From Martelella sp. NC20 (GTDB taxonomy: Bacteria > Pseudomonadota > Alphaproteobacteria > Rhizobiales > Rhizobiaceae), in NCBI RefSeq assembly GCF_013459645.1, contig NZ_CP054861.1, forward strand, positions 1,538,001 to 1,602,000: a stretch of 64,000 bases of DNA. The letters are read 5' to 3'. Positions 41,616-51,172 of this stretch are shown here, piece by piece. Positions within the stretch are counted from its first letter, which is position 1. Each line of letters begins with the position of its first letter. A model generated the notes under the pieces. The model was not told the origin of the DNA. It did no database searches and saw only the letters and a list, made by a program, of their open reading frames with translations. The position numbers were made by a program, and so were the translations under genes.

Positions 41616-42613
41616 GCGAGATGACAGGCCAGCAACCGCCGCTGATTGCCTCCCGCGATCTTTCAAAGCACTTTACCGTCGGCAAGACCATGCGGCCCGG
41701 TTCGGGCCGGACGCTCTATGCCGTGGACGACATCACGCTCGAAGTCCATCAGGGCGAAACGCTCGGGCTTGTGGGCGAGTCCGGATCCGGAAAATCCACG
41801 CTCGGCCGTTGCCTGACGCGGCTTTACGATCCGACTTCGGGAACGCTGGAATTCGATGGCAAGGACATCACGCGCGTGGGCGAACGCGGGCTCCTGCCGG
41901 TGCGCCGGCGGATGCAGATGATCTTCCAGGACCCATCGGCCTCGCTCAACCCGAAGCGGCGCGTGCGCGAGATCGTGGGTGAGGCCGTGCGGGTTCACGG
42001 CATCCGCAAGAGCGGCGCGGTCAATGACTGGCTCGAAGAGCTTATGGATATCGTCGGCCTGCGCGCGGAATATCTCGACCGCTATCCGCACGAATTTTCC
42101 GGCGGACAGCGCCAGCGTATCGGCATTGCCCGCGCGCTTGCGGTCGAACCGGAGCTGATCGTTGCCGACGAGCCGGTCTCCGCGCTGGATGTGTCCGTTC
42201 AGGCCCAGATCGTCAACCTGTTCTCGGACCTGCGCGAGCGGCTGAACCTCACCTATATCTTCATCGCGCATGATCTGGCGGTGGTGCGGCAGGTGTCGTC
42301 GCGGGTTGCGGTGATGTATCTCGGCTCGCTGGTGGAAATCGGCGAAACCGATGCGCTCTATCGCGAGCCCCGCCATCCCTATACCCAGGCTCTCCTATCC
42401 GCGGTTCCGCAGGCGGAAAACCGCGGCAAGCGCCAGCGCATTCTGCTGGAAGGCGAAATTCCAAGCCCGCTCGACCCGCCGAAGGGCTGCAAGTTTTCCA
42501 CCCGCTGTCCGTTTGCCGCCGATCGCTGCCGCTCCGAGCGACCAAAATTGCGGGATTTCGGTGATGGCCATCAGGTGGCCTGCCACTATCCCCTCGGCGC
42601 CACTGGAGATTAG
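41612..42613 (+). CDS. ABC transporter ATP-binding protein (DppF/OppF-like)
   Basis: The product is 333 aa. Walker [21 protein letters not shown]-loop [16 protein letters not shown], signature [15 protein letters not shown], Walker [15 protein letters not shown], and C-terminal [14 protein letters not shown]. It is the last gene of the peptide-uptake operon; the decayed IS630 begins just downstream. Confidence 0.94.
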   Translation: MSEMTGQQPPLIASRDLSKHFTVGKTMRPGSGRTLYAVDDITLEVHQGETLGLVGESGSGKSTLGRCLTRLYDPTSGTLEFDGKDITRVGERGLLPVRRRMQMIFQDPSASLNPKRRVREIVGEAVRVHGIRKSGAVNDWLEELMDIVGLRAEYLDRYPHEFSGGQRQRIGIARALAVEPELIVADEPVSALDVSVQAQIVNLFSDLRERLNLTYIFIAHDLAVVRQVSSRVAVMYLGSLVEIGETDALYREPRHPYTQALLSAVPQAENRGKRQRILLEGEIPSPLDPPKGCKFSTRCPFAADRCRSERPKLRDFGDGHQVACHYPLGATGD

Positions 42614-42639
42614 CGCCGATGCCCCTTTCCGCAACGGAG

Positions 42640-43578
42640 TTGTCATATTATGGAGCCAGCGCTCGACCTGGTTCAGCCAGCTTGCCGAGGTCGGCGTGAA
42701 GTGGACGTGTCAATGCGGGCAACGGGCCAATGCGGGCGGCGGGCCAGTCAGGCCTTGATCTTCGGCGTCTTGTGCGTGGCGTAGTTGTCCATGACGACAT
42801 GCACGTCCCGCCGCTTGGGCATTCTCCGGTCCAGCTCCTTCAGGAAGTCGAGGAACTCCGTCGCGCGGTGGCGTTTGCAGCATTTCCCGATCACCGCTCC
42901 GGTGGCGATATCGAGCGCGGCAAACAGCGAGGTGGCGCCATTGCGGACATATGTATGGGTGCGTCGTTCCGCCAGGCCCGGCGCCATGGGCAGGACGGGC
43001 TGCTCGCGGTCGAGCGCCTGTATCCGGGATTTTTCATCGACACACAACACGATAGCCCGGTTCGGTGGAGACATGTAAAGATCGACCACATCCTGCACCT
43101 TGTCCACGAACAGGGGGATCGGTGGACAGCTTGAACGTCTCGGCGCGATGCGGTTGCAGTCCGAACGCGTTCCAGATGCGGCGGATCGTGGTGTGTGACA
43201 GACCGATTTCCTCGGCCATCGACCGAATCGACCAATGGGTCGCATCCTTCGGCGTCGTCTCCAGCGTCCATTTGATCACAATCGTTCGAGGCAGGTCGGC
43301 AACCTGTTCGTCCGAGGCCGGCCGGCGCGATACGCGTCCGAAAGCCCTTCGATGCGGTGTTCGGAAAACCGTCGCCGCCGCTTGCCGACCGTATGCTCGG
43401 TATGTCCGAGTTCGGCGGCGATCTCCCTGCTTGTCGCGCCATCAGCGCATCGCAGAACGATCCTGCACCTGTCGGACAGCGATCGCGCAGCCTTGTGCCG
43501 GCGCAACGGCGCTTCCAGAAACCCGCGTTCCTCATCGCTGAGTTCAATTGTAACCGATGCCCGCCCCCTCATCGCCAA
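42640..43578 (-). pseudogene. IS630-family transposase, multiply disrupted
   Basis: Read from 43578 downward, the first frame has the HTH half (TIELSDEERGFLEAPLRRHKAARSLSDRC, GATSREIAAELGHTEHTVGKRRRRF). It shifts near 43290 to a second frame (KWTLETTPKDATHWSIRSMAEEIGLSHTTI) and near 43120 to a third (FVDKVQDVVDLYMSPPNRAIVLCVDEKSRIQAL, VMDNYATHKTPKI) that ends at a stop at 42748. A further piece, HVHFTPTSASWLNQVERW, is in another frame at ~42650-42705. At least three lesions make it inactive. Confidence 0.85.
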
Positions 43579-43641
43579 CCCCCAAAATTCGCTTCATATC
43601 AATGATGGCAAATTTGGTTCCTGGTGACTAGATGCTGTTGT

Positions 43642-44445
43642 CTAGACGATCTCGACATTCACGTTCGATGCGCGAATTAACTCGAGTTCTTTGGATGGTA
43701 TGTCGCCAGTCAGGATCACGAGGTCGAAATCGGTGATTTCTGCGACATAGTTCAGGGCGCTGAACTGAAATTTGGTCGCATCGGCGAGCAGAATCCGCCG
43801 TCGGGCGACCTGCATCATCGTCTGTTTGGCGCGGACAACGATTTCGTCGGGCGTATAGAGCGATAGCCCCTGGATCGTGGTCGTCGACAGGATCGCTACG
43901 TCCACATGATAGGAGCGCATGGCTTTTTCGCAATTGGCTCCGAAATAGCCGTGATAGCCCGGGTGATAGCGTCCGCCCGTCGATACCAGATCGATGTCCG
44001 GTGTTTGCCGCAGCCGCTCAAGGATCGGCGCGGCATTGGTGACGACGGTTAACGGCGAGACCTCATCAAGGTAGTCGGTAAGGTGGAATGTGGTGGTGCT
44101 GTCGTCGATCATGACAGCATTTCCGGGCTCAAGATGAGCGATAGCCGCGCGTGCGAGCCGCTTCTTGTCCTCCACATTCTTGCGTCCGCGGTAGTTGTAG
44201 CTGCTCTCGAACAATAGCGACTTTTCTGCTGAAACTGATCCGCGCAATCTGCGCGCGAGGCCTTCCGCTTCCAGAACGGATAGGTCGCGATGGACAGTCA
44301 TCAGACTGACGTCGAGCATTTCGGCCAGATCCCGGATCTGGATCGATGAACCGCTCATCAGAAACTGGACGATTTTGGTCCGTCGCCGTTCCGCCTTGGA
44401 GGGCGTTGCCTCGGTGTCGACGTCCAAATTGTTATGATCGCTCAT
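43642..44445 (-). CDS. DeoR-family transcriptional regulator
   Basis: The product is 267 aa from MSDHNNLDVDTE (GAGAGAAG upstream); an upstream ATG at 44508 is possible. It has an N-terminal winged HTH (RRRTKIVQFLMSGSSIQIRDLAEMLDVSLMTVHRDLSVLEAEGLARRLRG) and a C-terminal sugar-phosphate sensor domain (VMIDDSTTTFHL, LTVVTNA, STGGRYHPGYHGYFG). Such regulators answer to phosphorylated sugars. It is divergent from the lsrF-like gene and probably controls it and the broken aldolase/dehydrogenase behind it. Confidence 0.9.
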   Translation of the reverse strand: MSDHNNLDVDTEATPSKAERRRTKIVQFLMSGSSIQIRDLAEMLDVSLMTVHRDLSVLEAEGLARRLRGSVSAEKSLLFESSYNYRGRKNVEDKKRLARAAIAHLEPGNAVMIDDSTTTFHLTDYLDEVSPLTVVTNAAPILERLRQTPDIDLVSTGGRYHPGYHGYFGANCEKAMRSYHVDVAILSTTTIQGLSLYTPDEIVVRAKQTMMQVARRRILLADATKFQFSALNYVAEITDFDLVILTGDIPSKELELIRASNVNVEIV

Positions 44446-44848
44446 CGCTTCTCTCGTTGAATTTAACATTTTCTTGTATCGAACAATTTCCGGTCTCTGT
44501 CTAATCATTTCTGATATCGCTATTGAAGCAGAAAATAAATTAATAAACCCAATTATTTGATAAGGATTACATACCCTCGCGCGCGTTGGAATGCGGAGCG
44601 TGCTCCCAATCAGAAATATCCAAAATGTTGTTAAGCAACAAATTTTACGATAAAAGAAACAAAATTATTGATATCTCTAACTCGCGCTGTTAGCGTTTAC
44701 GCATCCGGTGTCGGCAGATCCTGAGATCACTCGGGATTTCGTCGAAAGGTGGAAATAGCGGTTCCGTCAGCGAGTGTTGACGTTCGGTTCCGCGTGAAAG
44801 CGTATGACGACCAGACAGCCGCTTTCACGCGGCGAGAGTGAGGGTTGA
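44446..44848. promoter_or_regulatory. AT-rich divergent control region (DeoR gene / lsrF)
   Basis: This 400-bp gap has no gene. It is AT-rich at 44500-44690, unlike its surroundings, and should hold promoters for both directions. A perfect 12-bp inverted repeat lies near the lsrF end (44790-44832). Confidence 0.6.
44790..44832. repeat. 12-bp inverted repeat 16 bp before lsrF
   Basis: CCGCGTGAAAGC (44790-44801) and GCTTTCACGCGG (44821-44832) are perfect arms with a 19-bp spacer. The right arm ends just before the ribosome site (GAGAGTGAGGG). It could be a regulator operator or an mRNA hairpin in the lsrF leader. Confidence 0.7.
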
Positions 44849-45736
44849 ATGGCAGATCTGGACGATATCAAGGACGGCAAGGACTGGGGACGGGAGCGGC
44901 CGGCGGATACCTCGCGCTTCTTTCTAAAAGGCAATGCGCATCACGATTGGGGCATGAAGGCGCGTCTTTCGCAGGTTTTTCGTCCTGACACGGGCCGCAC
45001 GGTCATGCTCGCCTTCGATCACGGCTATTTCCAGGGGCCCACCACCGGTCTCGAACGGCTCGATCTGACGATCGCACCCCTTGCCGAGCATGCCGATGTT
45101 TTGATGTGCACGCGGGGCGGCCTGCGCAGCTCAATTCCGCCTGAAGTCCGCAAGCCTGTCGTTCTGCGCTGCTCTGCCGGCAACTCGATCCTGACCGAGC
45201 TTTCCAATGAGCTTGTCAGCGTGGAAATTGATGACGCAATCCGTCTGGGTGCGACCGCAATGGCGGCGCAGGTCTATATCGGCGCGGAATATGAACACAA
45301 GTCCATCGCCAATGTCGTGAAGCTGATCGATACCGGCACCCGCTATGGTATCCCGACCATGGCCGTCACCGGAGTCGGAAAGTCGATGGCGCGTGATGCA
45401 CGCTATTTCGGCCTTGCCACCCGCATCGCCGCCGAAGTTGGCGCGCAATTCGTCAAGTCCTACTACGTTGACGAAGGGTTTGAGCGCATCACCCTTGGTT
45501 GCCCGGTGCCAATCGTAATTGCCGGCGGCAAGAAGCTGCCGGAACGCGAAGCGCTTGAAATGGCATACCGCGCCATCGACCAGGGCGCAGCCGGCGTCGA
45601 TATGGGGCGCAATGTTTTCCAGTCAACAGATCCGGTAGCCATGCTGACCGCGCTCGCCGCTGTCGTGCATGAGGGGCGAACCGGCGAAGAAGGCTACGAG
45701 CTGTTCCAGGATCTGCGGAACAAGACGACGGATTGA
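44849..45736 (+). CDS. lsrF: LsrF-type class I aldolase/thiolase
   Basis: The product is 295 aa, close to the length of E. coli LsrF, and shares its long N-terminal strings ([48 protein letters not shown]) and the C-terminal [21 protein letters not shown] and GVDMGRN. The Schiff-base Lys lies in the [14 protein letters not shown] strand. LsrF finishes breakdown of the phosphorylated quorum signal AI-2 in enteric bacteria. No lsr transporter, kinase or lsrG is nearby, so here it may act on another ketose-type phosphate. Divergent from a DeoR regulator. Confidence 0.9.
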   Translation: MADLDDIKDGKDWGRERPADTSRFFLKGNAHHDWGMKARLSQVFRPDTGRTVMLAFDHGYFQGPTTGLERLDLTIAPLAEHADVLMCTRGGLRSSIPPEVRKPVVLRCSAGNSILTELSNELVSVEIDDAIRLGATAMAAQVYIGAEYEHKSIANVVKLIDTGTRYGIPTMAVTGVGKSMARDARYFGLATRIAAEVGAQFVKSYYVDEGFERITLGCPVPIVIAGGKKLPEREALEMAYRAIDQGAAGVDMGRNVFQSTDPVAMLTALAAVVHEGRTGEEGYELFQDLRNKTTD

Positions 45737-45754
45737 TGTCGCAGGCGCCGACAC

Positions 45755-45780
45755 CGGGGCCGGTCCGCCGGCCCCGAAAA
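45755..45780 (+). terminator. GC-rich hairpin after lsrF
   Basis: CGGGGCCGG (45755-45763), TCCG loop and CCGGCCCCG (45768-45776) form a perfect 9-bp stem followed by AAAA rather than T. It may reduce transcription into the following gene or act on the opposite strand. Confidence 0.5.
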
Positions 45781-45800
45781 CTTGAAATCAGGGAAATGGC

Positions 45801-47762
45801 ATGAAAAACCTCTGGGACGAGGCCGAGGCTGCAAAGGCGGAGACAGGTTTGGATCTGCGAGCCTATTCTTCGCGATTGATCGGGCGCGATCGCTCCCTGG
45901 TCCTGCATGGCGGTGGCAATACTTCCTTCAAAGGTGCAGCCGCCGACCGTTTCGGCGCGTCGAAATAGGTCATCTGGGTGAAGGCCAGCGGTTACGATCT
46001 GGGCACGATGGGCGTCGAGGGCTTCACCGCGCTTGAGCTTCCCGCCCTTTTGGCGCTGGCCGAGCTCGAAAGTCTGTCCGATAGCGACATGGTTGCCGAG
46101 GTCAAGCGGGCGCGTCTTGATCCGCAAGCCGCGGCCGCCTCTATCGAGGCCATCGTTCATGCTCTCGTTCCCGCGCCCTATGTTGATCATTCTCATGCTG
46201 ACGGCGTGCTGACGATTTCCAACAGCGTCAACGGCACAGCCTTGTTGCGCGAGATTTACGGGCCGCGCGTTATCATACTGCCATATGTAAAGCCGGGATT
46301 TGATCTGGCGCGGCAGATGCGTGAAGCGATTCTCTCGTCCGGGTTGGCCGAGACCGATGCGATCATCCTCGAGCATCACGGTGTTTTCACCTGGGGCGAG
46401 ACCGCGCGTGAAAGCTATGATCGCATGGTGGCGATCTGCGCGCGGGCGGAGGGATGGCTCTCAGAGCATGTTCCGTCCTTGCCGAAGGCGGGAGAAACAG
46501 AGACCGATCCCGTCGCGATTGCCGACCTGCGTGGCCGCGTCAGCCGAATGGCCGGACGCGCCATGATCTCGCGGCCCTCGACCGCCCTGCCGGTCGACGA
46601 GATCGAAGAAATCGGCAGGCTGTCCCGCAACGGCACACTGACCCCCGAGCATGTCATTCACAACAAGCCGTTCCCAGTTGTCGTCGGCGGCGACATCGAA
46701 CTGGCGCTCGAGAACTTCGCTTCTGAATACCGCGCCTATGTCGAGCGCGGCAATGATGACGACCTGCAGCCGCTGCCGCCGCATCCCCATTGGGCAATCC
46801 TGCCCGACGGCGCGGTGCGCAGCTTCGGGTCGGTGCTGGCGCGGGCGGATGTTTCCGCCGATGTCGCAGCAGCCAATTTGACGGCCCTGCGTCGCGCCGC
46901 CCGTCTCGGCGGCTGGCAGGGACTGGACGAAAACGATCTGCGGGCGCTCGAATACTGGGAGCTGGAGCAAGCGAAGCTGCGCGCGCAGGGCACACCGCCG
47001 CCGCTTGCGGGGAAGATTGCGGTGATCGGCGGATGCGCCACCGGCATCGGTCGTGCGACGGCGGTAGCATTGCGCGACCGTGGCGCGGTCGTGGTCGGGC
47101 TTGATATCAATCCCGACGTCGAGAGGTTCATGAACCGTCCGGATTTCAGAGGCGTGACAGTTGATCTCACCGACGAAGCGGAGGTGACCGCCGCATTGCG
47201 GCATACGGTGGCCGACTTCGGCGGCATTGACATCCTTGTTTCCAACGTGGGGATATTCCGCGCCGGAGCGACTATCGAAGTGCTTGAGGCCGCGGCGTGG
47301 GACGCATCCCTGGCGGTGAACCTGACGTCGCACCGTAAGCTCTTGAAACAGGCGATCCCGTTCCTGCGCCACGGCGTCGATCCGAGCGTGGTCTTTATAG
47401 GCTCGCGCAATGTCATGGCTCCGGGCGCCGGCGCGGCCGCCTATTCCGTCTCCAAGGCCGGGCTGACGCAGTTGATGCGGGTGGCCGCCCTAGAGCTGGC
47501 GCCCGAGGGGATCAGGGTCAACGCCATCCATCCCGACGGGGTCTTCGATACCGATCTGTGGACGCCGGAGGCGCTGGCGACATCGGCGCGTCGTTACGGA
47601 CTGACGATCGAGCAGTACAAGGCGCGCAACCTGATGCAGACCGAGGTTGTGTCACGGGACGTCGCGCGCGCTGTCGCGGCACTGGCGGACCAGGGTAACG
47701 GTGGTGATCAGTCGGGCTGTCGAAGATCACCTGATGGAACGTTCACCGAAGACCGACGATGA
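45801..47762 (+). pseudogene. Bifunctional class II aldolase / short-chain dehydrogenase, broken
   Basis: The gene starts MKNLWDEAEAAKAETGLDL with the HGGGNTSFKG motif, but an in-frame TAG at 45966-45968 follows GASK. The rest is open and recognisable: KASGYDLGTMG, aldolase metal region HSHADGV and LEHHGVF, then the SDR half (GKIAVIGGCATGIGRATA, VSNVGIF, YSVSKAGL, VNAIHPDGVFDTD). The C-terminus is also altered: after VAALADQGN (~47690) the expected GAQIPVDGG-type end is replaced by unrelated residues. The family includes rhamnulose-phosphate-type aldolase/lactaldehyde dehydrogenase fusions. Two lesions, so probably inactive. Confidence 0.85.
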
Positions 47763-47940
47763 TCGACTTTCCGAGTTCCTTGAACACCTCCAGACAACCG
47801 ATCGCCATCAGGTCATTGGCGCAGAAAATTCCATCGGGCGGGTCGGGAAGCTTCATCAGTTCATGGGTCTTTTCATACCCCGACGAGGGTTCCCAGTTGC
47901 CGTAATGGACCAGCTTCGGATCATAGGTGTCAATAAGCAT
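47743..47940 (-). pseudogene. LacI-family regulator fragment
   Basis: A 65-codon minus-strand frame matches the effector-domain segment of LacI proteins: GYEKTHELMKLPDPPDGIFCANDLMAIGCLEVFKELGKSI. The HTH and most of both lobes are absent, and the usual VPEDISVVGFDD continuation is cut off at ~47755, where the end of the broken aldolase gene begins. It is a deletion remnant. Confidence 0.7.
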
Positions 47941-48371
47941 GATGTCGGAACCCCACTCACTTCAGAAATTACAAATACATATAGTGCCGATCGGCGTCGA
48001 ACCCCTACGCCGAGTGACATCTACACCTACCAGGCGGGGCTTTAACTTGGACCGGAAACGAAAGGCCTCCAGCGAGATCGCCGCTGACCTTGCCCCGTTG
48101 AAATACTCCGTTTTAAGGAAGCTCTATCCCAGTGATAGGACCAGAGAATGAAGCGCACGCGTCTGCACCATCGCGGCGAGGACATGTTCCTGATCCGTTG
48201 ACGGGACAATCGATAGGAGGAAACTATCGAACGTTCTCAAGCCGTTGAAACTCTAGTATGGGGATTCGCGGTTCGTATCCCTTCAAGGCGTCCGGGGCGA
48301 ACCACCAATAAAGTTCTGCGACGTTTGCGGCAAGCACAAGCAGATCACCTGTCTCTGGGCGCTACACCTCT
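47941..48371. other. Gene-free scar between LacI fragment and TetR gene
   Basis: I see no coding frame of recognisable type. It contains one copy (48270-48288, GGTTCGTATCCCTTCAAGG) of an 18-19-mer that recurs at 53081 and 63716. Confidence 0.45.
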
Positions 48372-48989
48372 TCAGGCGCCATGCTTCCCGGGCCAGGCCG
48401 TGAGCGCGAGATCGATCAGCTGCTTCAGCCGCGCATTGCAGGCGCCATCGCAGGCCTGTGCCGACATGCCCTGGATAATCGCGCCATAGAAGCGCGCGAG
48501 CGTCTCGGTGTCGGTTTGCGGCGGCAATTCGTCTTGTTCGACCGCCCGGTCAAATCGGGTTTTGAGGGTCTGCATCGATGCTTCCCGCAAGGCCGCTGTC
48601 ATCTGCGCGACGGATGCGTTTTCTTCCGCATGCTGCAGGACGGCTGTCGAGACCATACAACCTCGCGGCTTGTCGGGCTGAGTGTCTCCATCAGCGATAT
48701 CGTAGAGGTACTGCCTGAGGGCGTCGTAAGCTGGAAGAGGGGATGCTAAGATTTCCATCCGGCGGCTGCTTTCGCGGGCGGTGCTGAACTCGAGCGCCTG
48801 ACGGTACAGTTCCTCCTTTGAGCCGAACATGGAATAGAGCGTCGGCGGATTGATCCCCATGGCCTTCGTGAGGTCGGCGGTCGAGGTTCCTTCATAGCCG
48901 CGTTCCCAGAACAGGCGTGCCGCGATGTCGAGGCCCACGTCGCGATCGAGCGCGCGCGGTCTGCCCCGTTTGCGAACTGGATTCGACAT
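48372..48989 (-). CDS. TetR-family regulator, divergent from an SDR
   Basis: The product is 205 aa with N-terminal HTH RGRPRALDRDVGLDIAARLFWERGYEGTSTADLTKAMGINPPTLYSMFGSKEELYRQAL and a TetR_C-type C-terminus (ARFYGAIIQGMSAQACDGA). An arrangement with operators in the shared 87-bp promoter region indicates it represses the SDR gene at 49077 and itself. Such pairs often respond to reactive carbonyls, quinones or drugs. Confidence 0.92.
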   Translation of the reverse strand: MSNPVRKRGRPRALDRDVGLDIAARLFWERGYEGTSTADLTKAMGINPPTLYSMFGSKEELYRQALEFSTARESSRRMEILASPLPAYDALRQYLYDIADGDTQPDKPRGCMVSTAVLQHAEENASVAQMTAALREASMQTLKTRFDRAVEQDELPPQTDTETLARFYGAIIQGMSAQACDGACNARLKQLIDLALTAWPGKHGA

Positions 48990-48991
48990 TA

Positions 48992-49054
48992 AATAGTGAT
49001 CCCTATTAAATTGTTGACAGCAGCATTTACGCTCTTATTGTATCGGTCACTATT
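48992..49054. promoter_or_regulatory. Divergent promoter with two TetR operator half-palindromes
   Basis: AATAGTGATCCCTATT (48992-49007) is a palindrome (AATAG/CTATT around GATC). GGTCACTATT (49045-49054) repeats the half-site in inverted orientation. Between them is a good promoter for the SDR gene: TTGACA (49014-49019), 18-bp spacer and TTGTAT (49038-49043). Confidence 0.7.
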
Positions 49055-49076
49055 TAATTTAGCAACGGAGTGATCC

Positions 49077-49850
49077 ATGACCAAGAGACTGGAAAACAAG
49101 ATAGCCCTCATCACCGGAAGTTCGCGCGGCATCGGCCGGGCGGCGGCACTTGCCTTCGCGAAGGAAGGCGCGGCACTGATCGGCGTGCACTACACCGCCA
49201 ACGCGGAGGCGGCCAATGCCACGCTTCGCGACATCGAGGCGCTCGGGGTCAAGGCGGTTGGTGTCAAGGCTGACTTGCGAGAGGGCAAGGACGCGGCCGA
49301 TAGCCTTTGGGCACAGTTCGGCGAAGCCGCCCGTGCCGAGACGGGTTCCGCCGCTCTCGACATTCTTGTGAACAACGCCGGCATCGCGCCCGCCCTGCCG
49401 TTGAAGCAGACGAGCGAAGCTGCTTTCGACGAAGTGATGGCCATCAACTACAAGGCGCCATTCTTCCTGATCCAGGCAGTGGCCGACCATATTCGCGACG
49501 ATGGCCGCATCATCAATGTGTCCACCGGCTTCACCCGGATCGCGGCGCCGACACATCCGGCCTATGCGGCCTCCAAGGGGGCGTTGGAGACATTGACACT
49601 GGCGCTGGCGCCAGAATTTGCAGCGCGTGGAATTACGGTCAATGCCGTGCTGCCGGGTGTCACGGAGACGGATATGAATGCCGCGTGGCTGGCATCGCCG
49701 GATGCGCGCGCCGGCGCCGAAGCCCTCTCGGTCTTCTCACGTGTCGGAAAGCCGGAAGACGTCGCCGACGTCATCGCCTTCCTCGCATCGAACGATGCGC
49801 GCTGGACGACGGGTCAGATGATTGATGCGACCGGTGGCGCCCGGATCTGA
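49077..49850 (+). CDS. Short-chain dehydrogenase/reductase
   Basis: The product is 257 aa. Motifs: cofactor loop TGSSRGIG (13-20), NNAG (99-102), Ser149/150 region, and YAASK with Tyr163 and Lys167; the C-terminus ends ATGGARI. The residue pattern after strand 2 (VHYTAN) suggests NADP(H). It is under divergent TetR control. Likely 3-oxoacyl-ACP-reductase-like annotation, but as a TetR-controlled single gene it more probably detoxifies carbonyl compounds. Confidence 0.92.
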   Translation: MTKRLENKIALITGSSRGIGRAAALAFAKEGAALIGVHYTANAEAANATLRDIEALGVKAVGVKADLREGKDAADSLWAQFGEAARAETGSAALDILVNNAGIAPALPLKQTSEAAFDEVMAINYKAPFFLIQAVADHIRDDGRIINVSTGFTRIAAPTHPAYAASKGALETLTLALAPEFAARGITVNAVLPGVTETDMNAAWLASPDARAGAEALSVFSRVGKPEDVADVIAFLASNDARWTTGQMIDATGGARI

Positions 49851-49940
49851 ACGATCCCAACGCCCTGCTGTGCATGGCCGCGGCGAGCGCATCGCTATTC
49901 GACTGCGCTCGCCGCAGCGGCGTTATCGCCGAACTGCAGA

Positions 49941-50525
49941 TCAGCTCAATCCTTCCTCCGCAAGCGCCCGGATGACGGAGGGCATTGCCTTCATCCGATC
50001 CAGGCAATTTTGTAGATTTACGGGCAGATCAACGTCGCTCTTTGGCGCTACCATCAGGATCCAGAAGAGATAGCAGTCGGCAATCGTCATCTCGTTGCTG
50101 ATCAGGAATGCCTTGTCGCCCATCTGATCGGCGAGAAGTGCGAAGGCCTTCCCGATCTTCTCGCGGACGCGCTGCTTTTCCGGTTCGGGGAAATCCCTGA
50201 AGAACGGGGCGTAAGCTCCATGGATTTCGCTGGACATGAAGGCGAGCGCCTCGAATGTCTGCCACCTCAGCATGCGATCTTCGGGTAGGAGCTTGCCGCT
50301 TTCTTCAGCGATATAGGCCAGGATGACCTGGTTCTCCGTCAGGATCGTTCCGTCGTCCATTTCAATGGCCGGAATGTAGCCCTTCGGGTTGAGCGCCAGA
50401 AAATCGCGACCGTCCTCGGTCCTTTTTTCGCGATCGATGCTGACGAGCTTATAGGCAAGCCCGGCCTCGATAAGCGCTATGTGATCGGCCAGGCTGCAGG
50501 CGCCGGGATAATAAAACAGCTTCAC
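49941..50525 (-). CDS. Glutathione S-transferase
   Basis: The product is 194 aa from a GTG at 50525 with AAGGAGA 6-7 nt before it; the upstream-extended frame has no ribosome site. It has a thioredoxin-like N-domain (KLFYYPGACSLADHIALIEAG, NPKGYIPAIEMDDGTILTENQVILAYIAE) typical of beta-class GSTs, with the Cys of PGACS and the cis-Pro/ENQ glutathione-binding segment. The helical C-domain has TIADCYLFW. Divergent from an HxlR regulator. Confidence 0.92.
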   Translation of the reverse strand: MKLFYYPGACSLADHIALIEAGLAYKLVSIDREKRTEDGRDFLALNPKGYIPAIEMDDGTILTENQVILAYIAEESGKLLPEDRMLRWQTFEALAFMSSEIHGAYAPFFRDFPEPEKQRVREKIGKAFALLADQMGDKAFLISNEMTIADCYLFWILMVAPKSDVDLPVNLQNCLDRMKAMPSVIRALAEEGLS

Positions 50526-50648
50526 GTGTGGTCTCCTTGTTTGAACCCGGCCAGAGTCAATTTCTGGAGCCAGGTCTAAATTGTTGACCACAGCCACTTA
50601 TGGGACTTAAAAAGAACCGTCAAAAGCATAAATTCCGGAGCAGGTCAG

Positions 50649-51017
50649 ATGGATATGACTGTCGAGCCAGCCGGCGTCGACTGCCGCGCCGTAAGCGAGA
50701 TCCTCAGCCGCATCGGCGACAAGTGGACGATCCAGGTGGTCGTCGCGCTTCGCTCGGGCCCACACCGCTTCAACGAAATCAAGCGGCGCGTGGGCGGCAT
50801 TTCGCAACAGATGCTGACCAGAACGCTCAAGACGCTGGAACGCGACGGCATGATCGACCGCATAGTGCGCCACACCAGTCCGCCGCAGGTCGAATACGCC
50901 CTGACGCCGCTCGGACATTCCTTGTCCGACTCGGCAAGGCGTCTCGCCGATTGGGCAGCGGCCCACCGTGAAGCTATCGCAGACAATCGCATCCGTTACG
51001 ACAACCGTAAGCCTTGA
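50649..51017 (+). CDS. HxlR-family regulator
   Basis: The product is 122 aa, a MarR-like winged helix of the HxlR type: ILSRIGDKWTIQVVVALRSGPHRFNEIKRRVGGISQQMLTRTLKTLERDGMIDR and YALTPLGHSLSD. Two Cys residues at most, one in VDCRAV near the N-terminus that could sense electrophiles or oxidants. It is divergent from the GST gene, which it likely controls. Confidence 0.92.
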   Translation: MDMTVEPAGVDCRAVSEILSRIGDKWTIQVVVALRSGPHRFNEIKRRVGGISQQMLTRTLKTLERDGMIDRIVRHTSPPQVEYALTPLGHSLSDSARRLADWAAAHREAIADNRIRYDNRKP

Positions 51018-51172
51018 TGCATTGACCATCGCAATAGGGCGGAAGCCCAGACGATCCGCATCGGAACGTCTGCACTGGGCTGAACATTTTCAGGGCAGGA
51101 AGGCGCTACCATTAGCTGGCCACTGGAAAGCAGTCTTACCCAACTGGAGAGCTTTCGGACCAGGTTGGCGTT

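Noticed and set aside
48270..48312. tRNA-like 3' end (GGTTCGTATCC followed further on by ACCACCA)
   Set aside because: No acceptor stem, D-arm or anticodon arm can be formed around it, and the same 18-mer occurs elsewhere without CCA.
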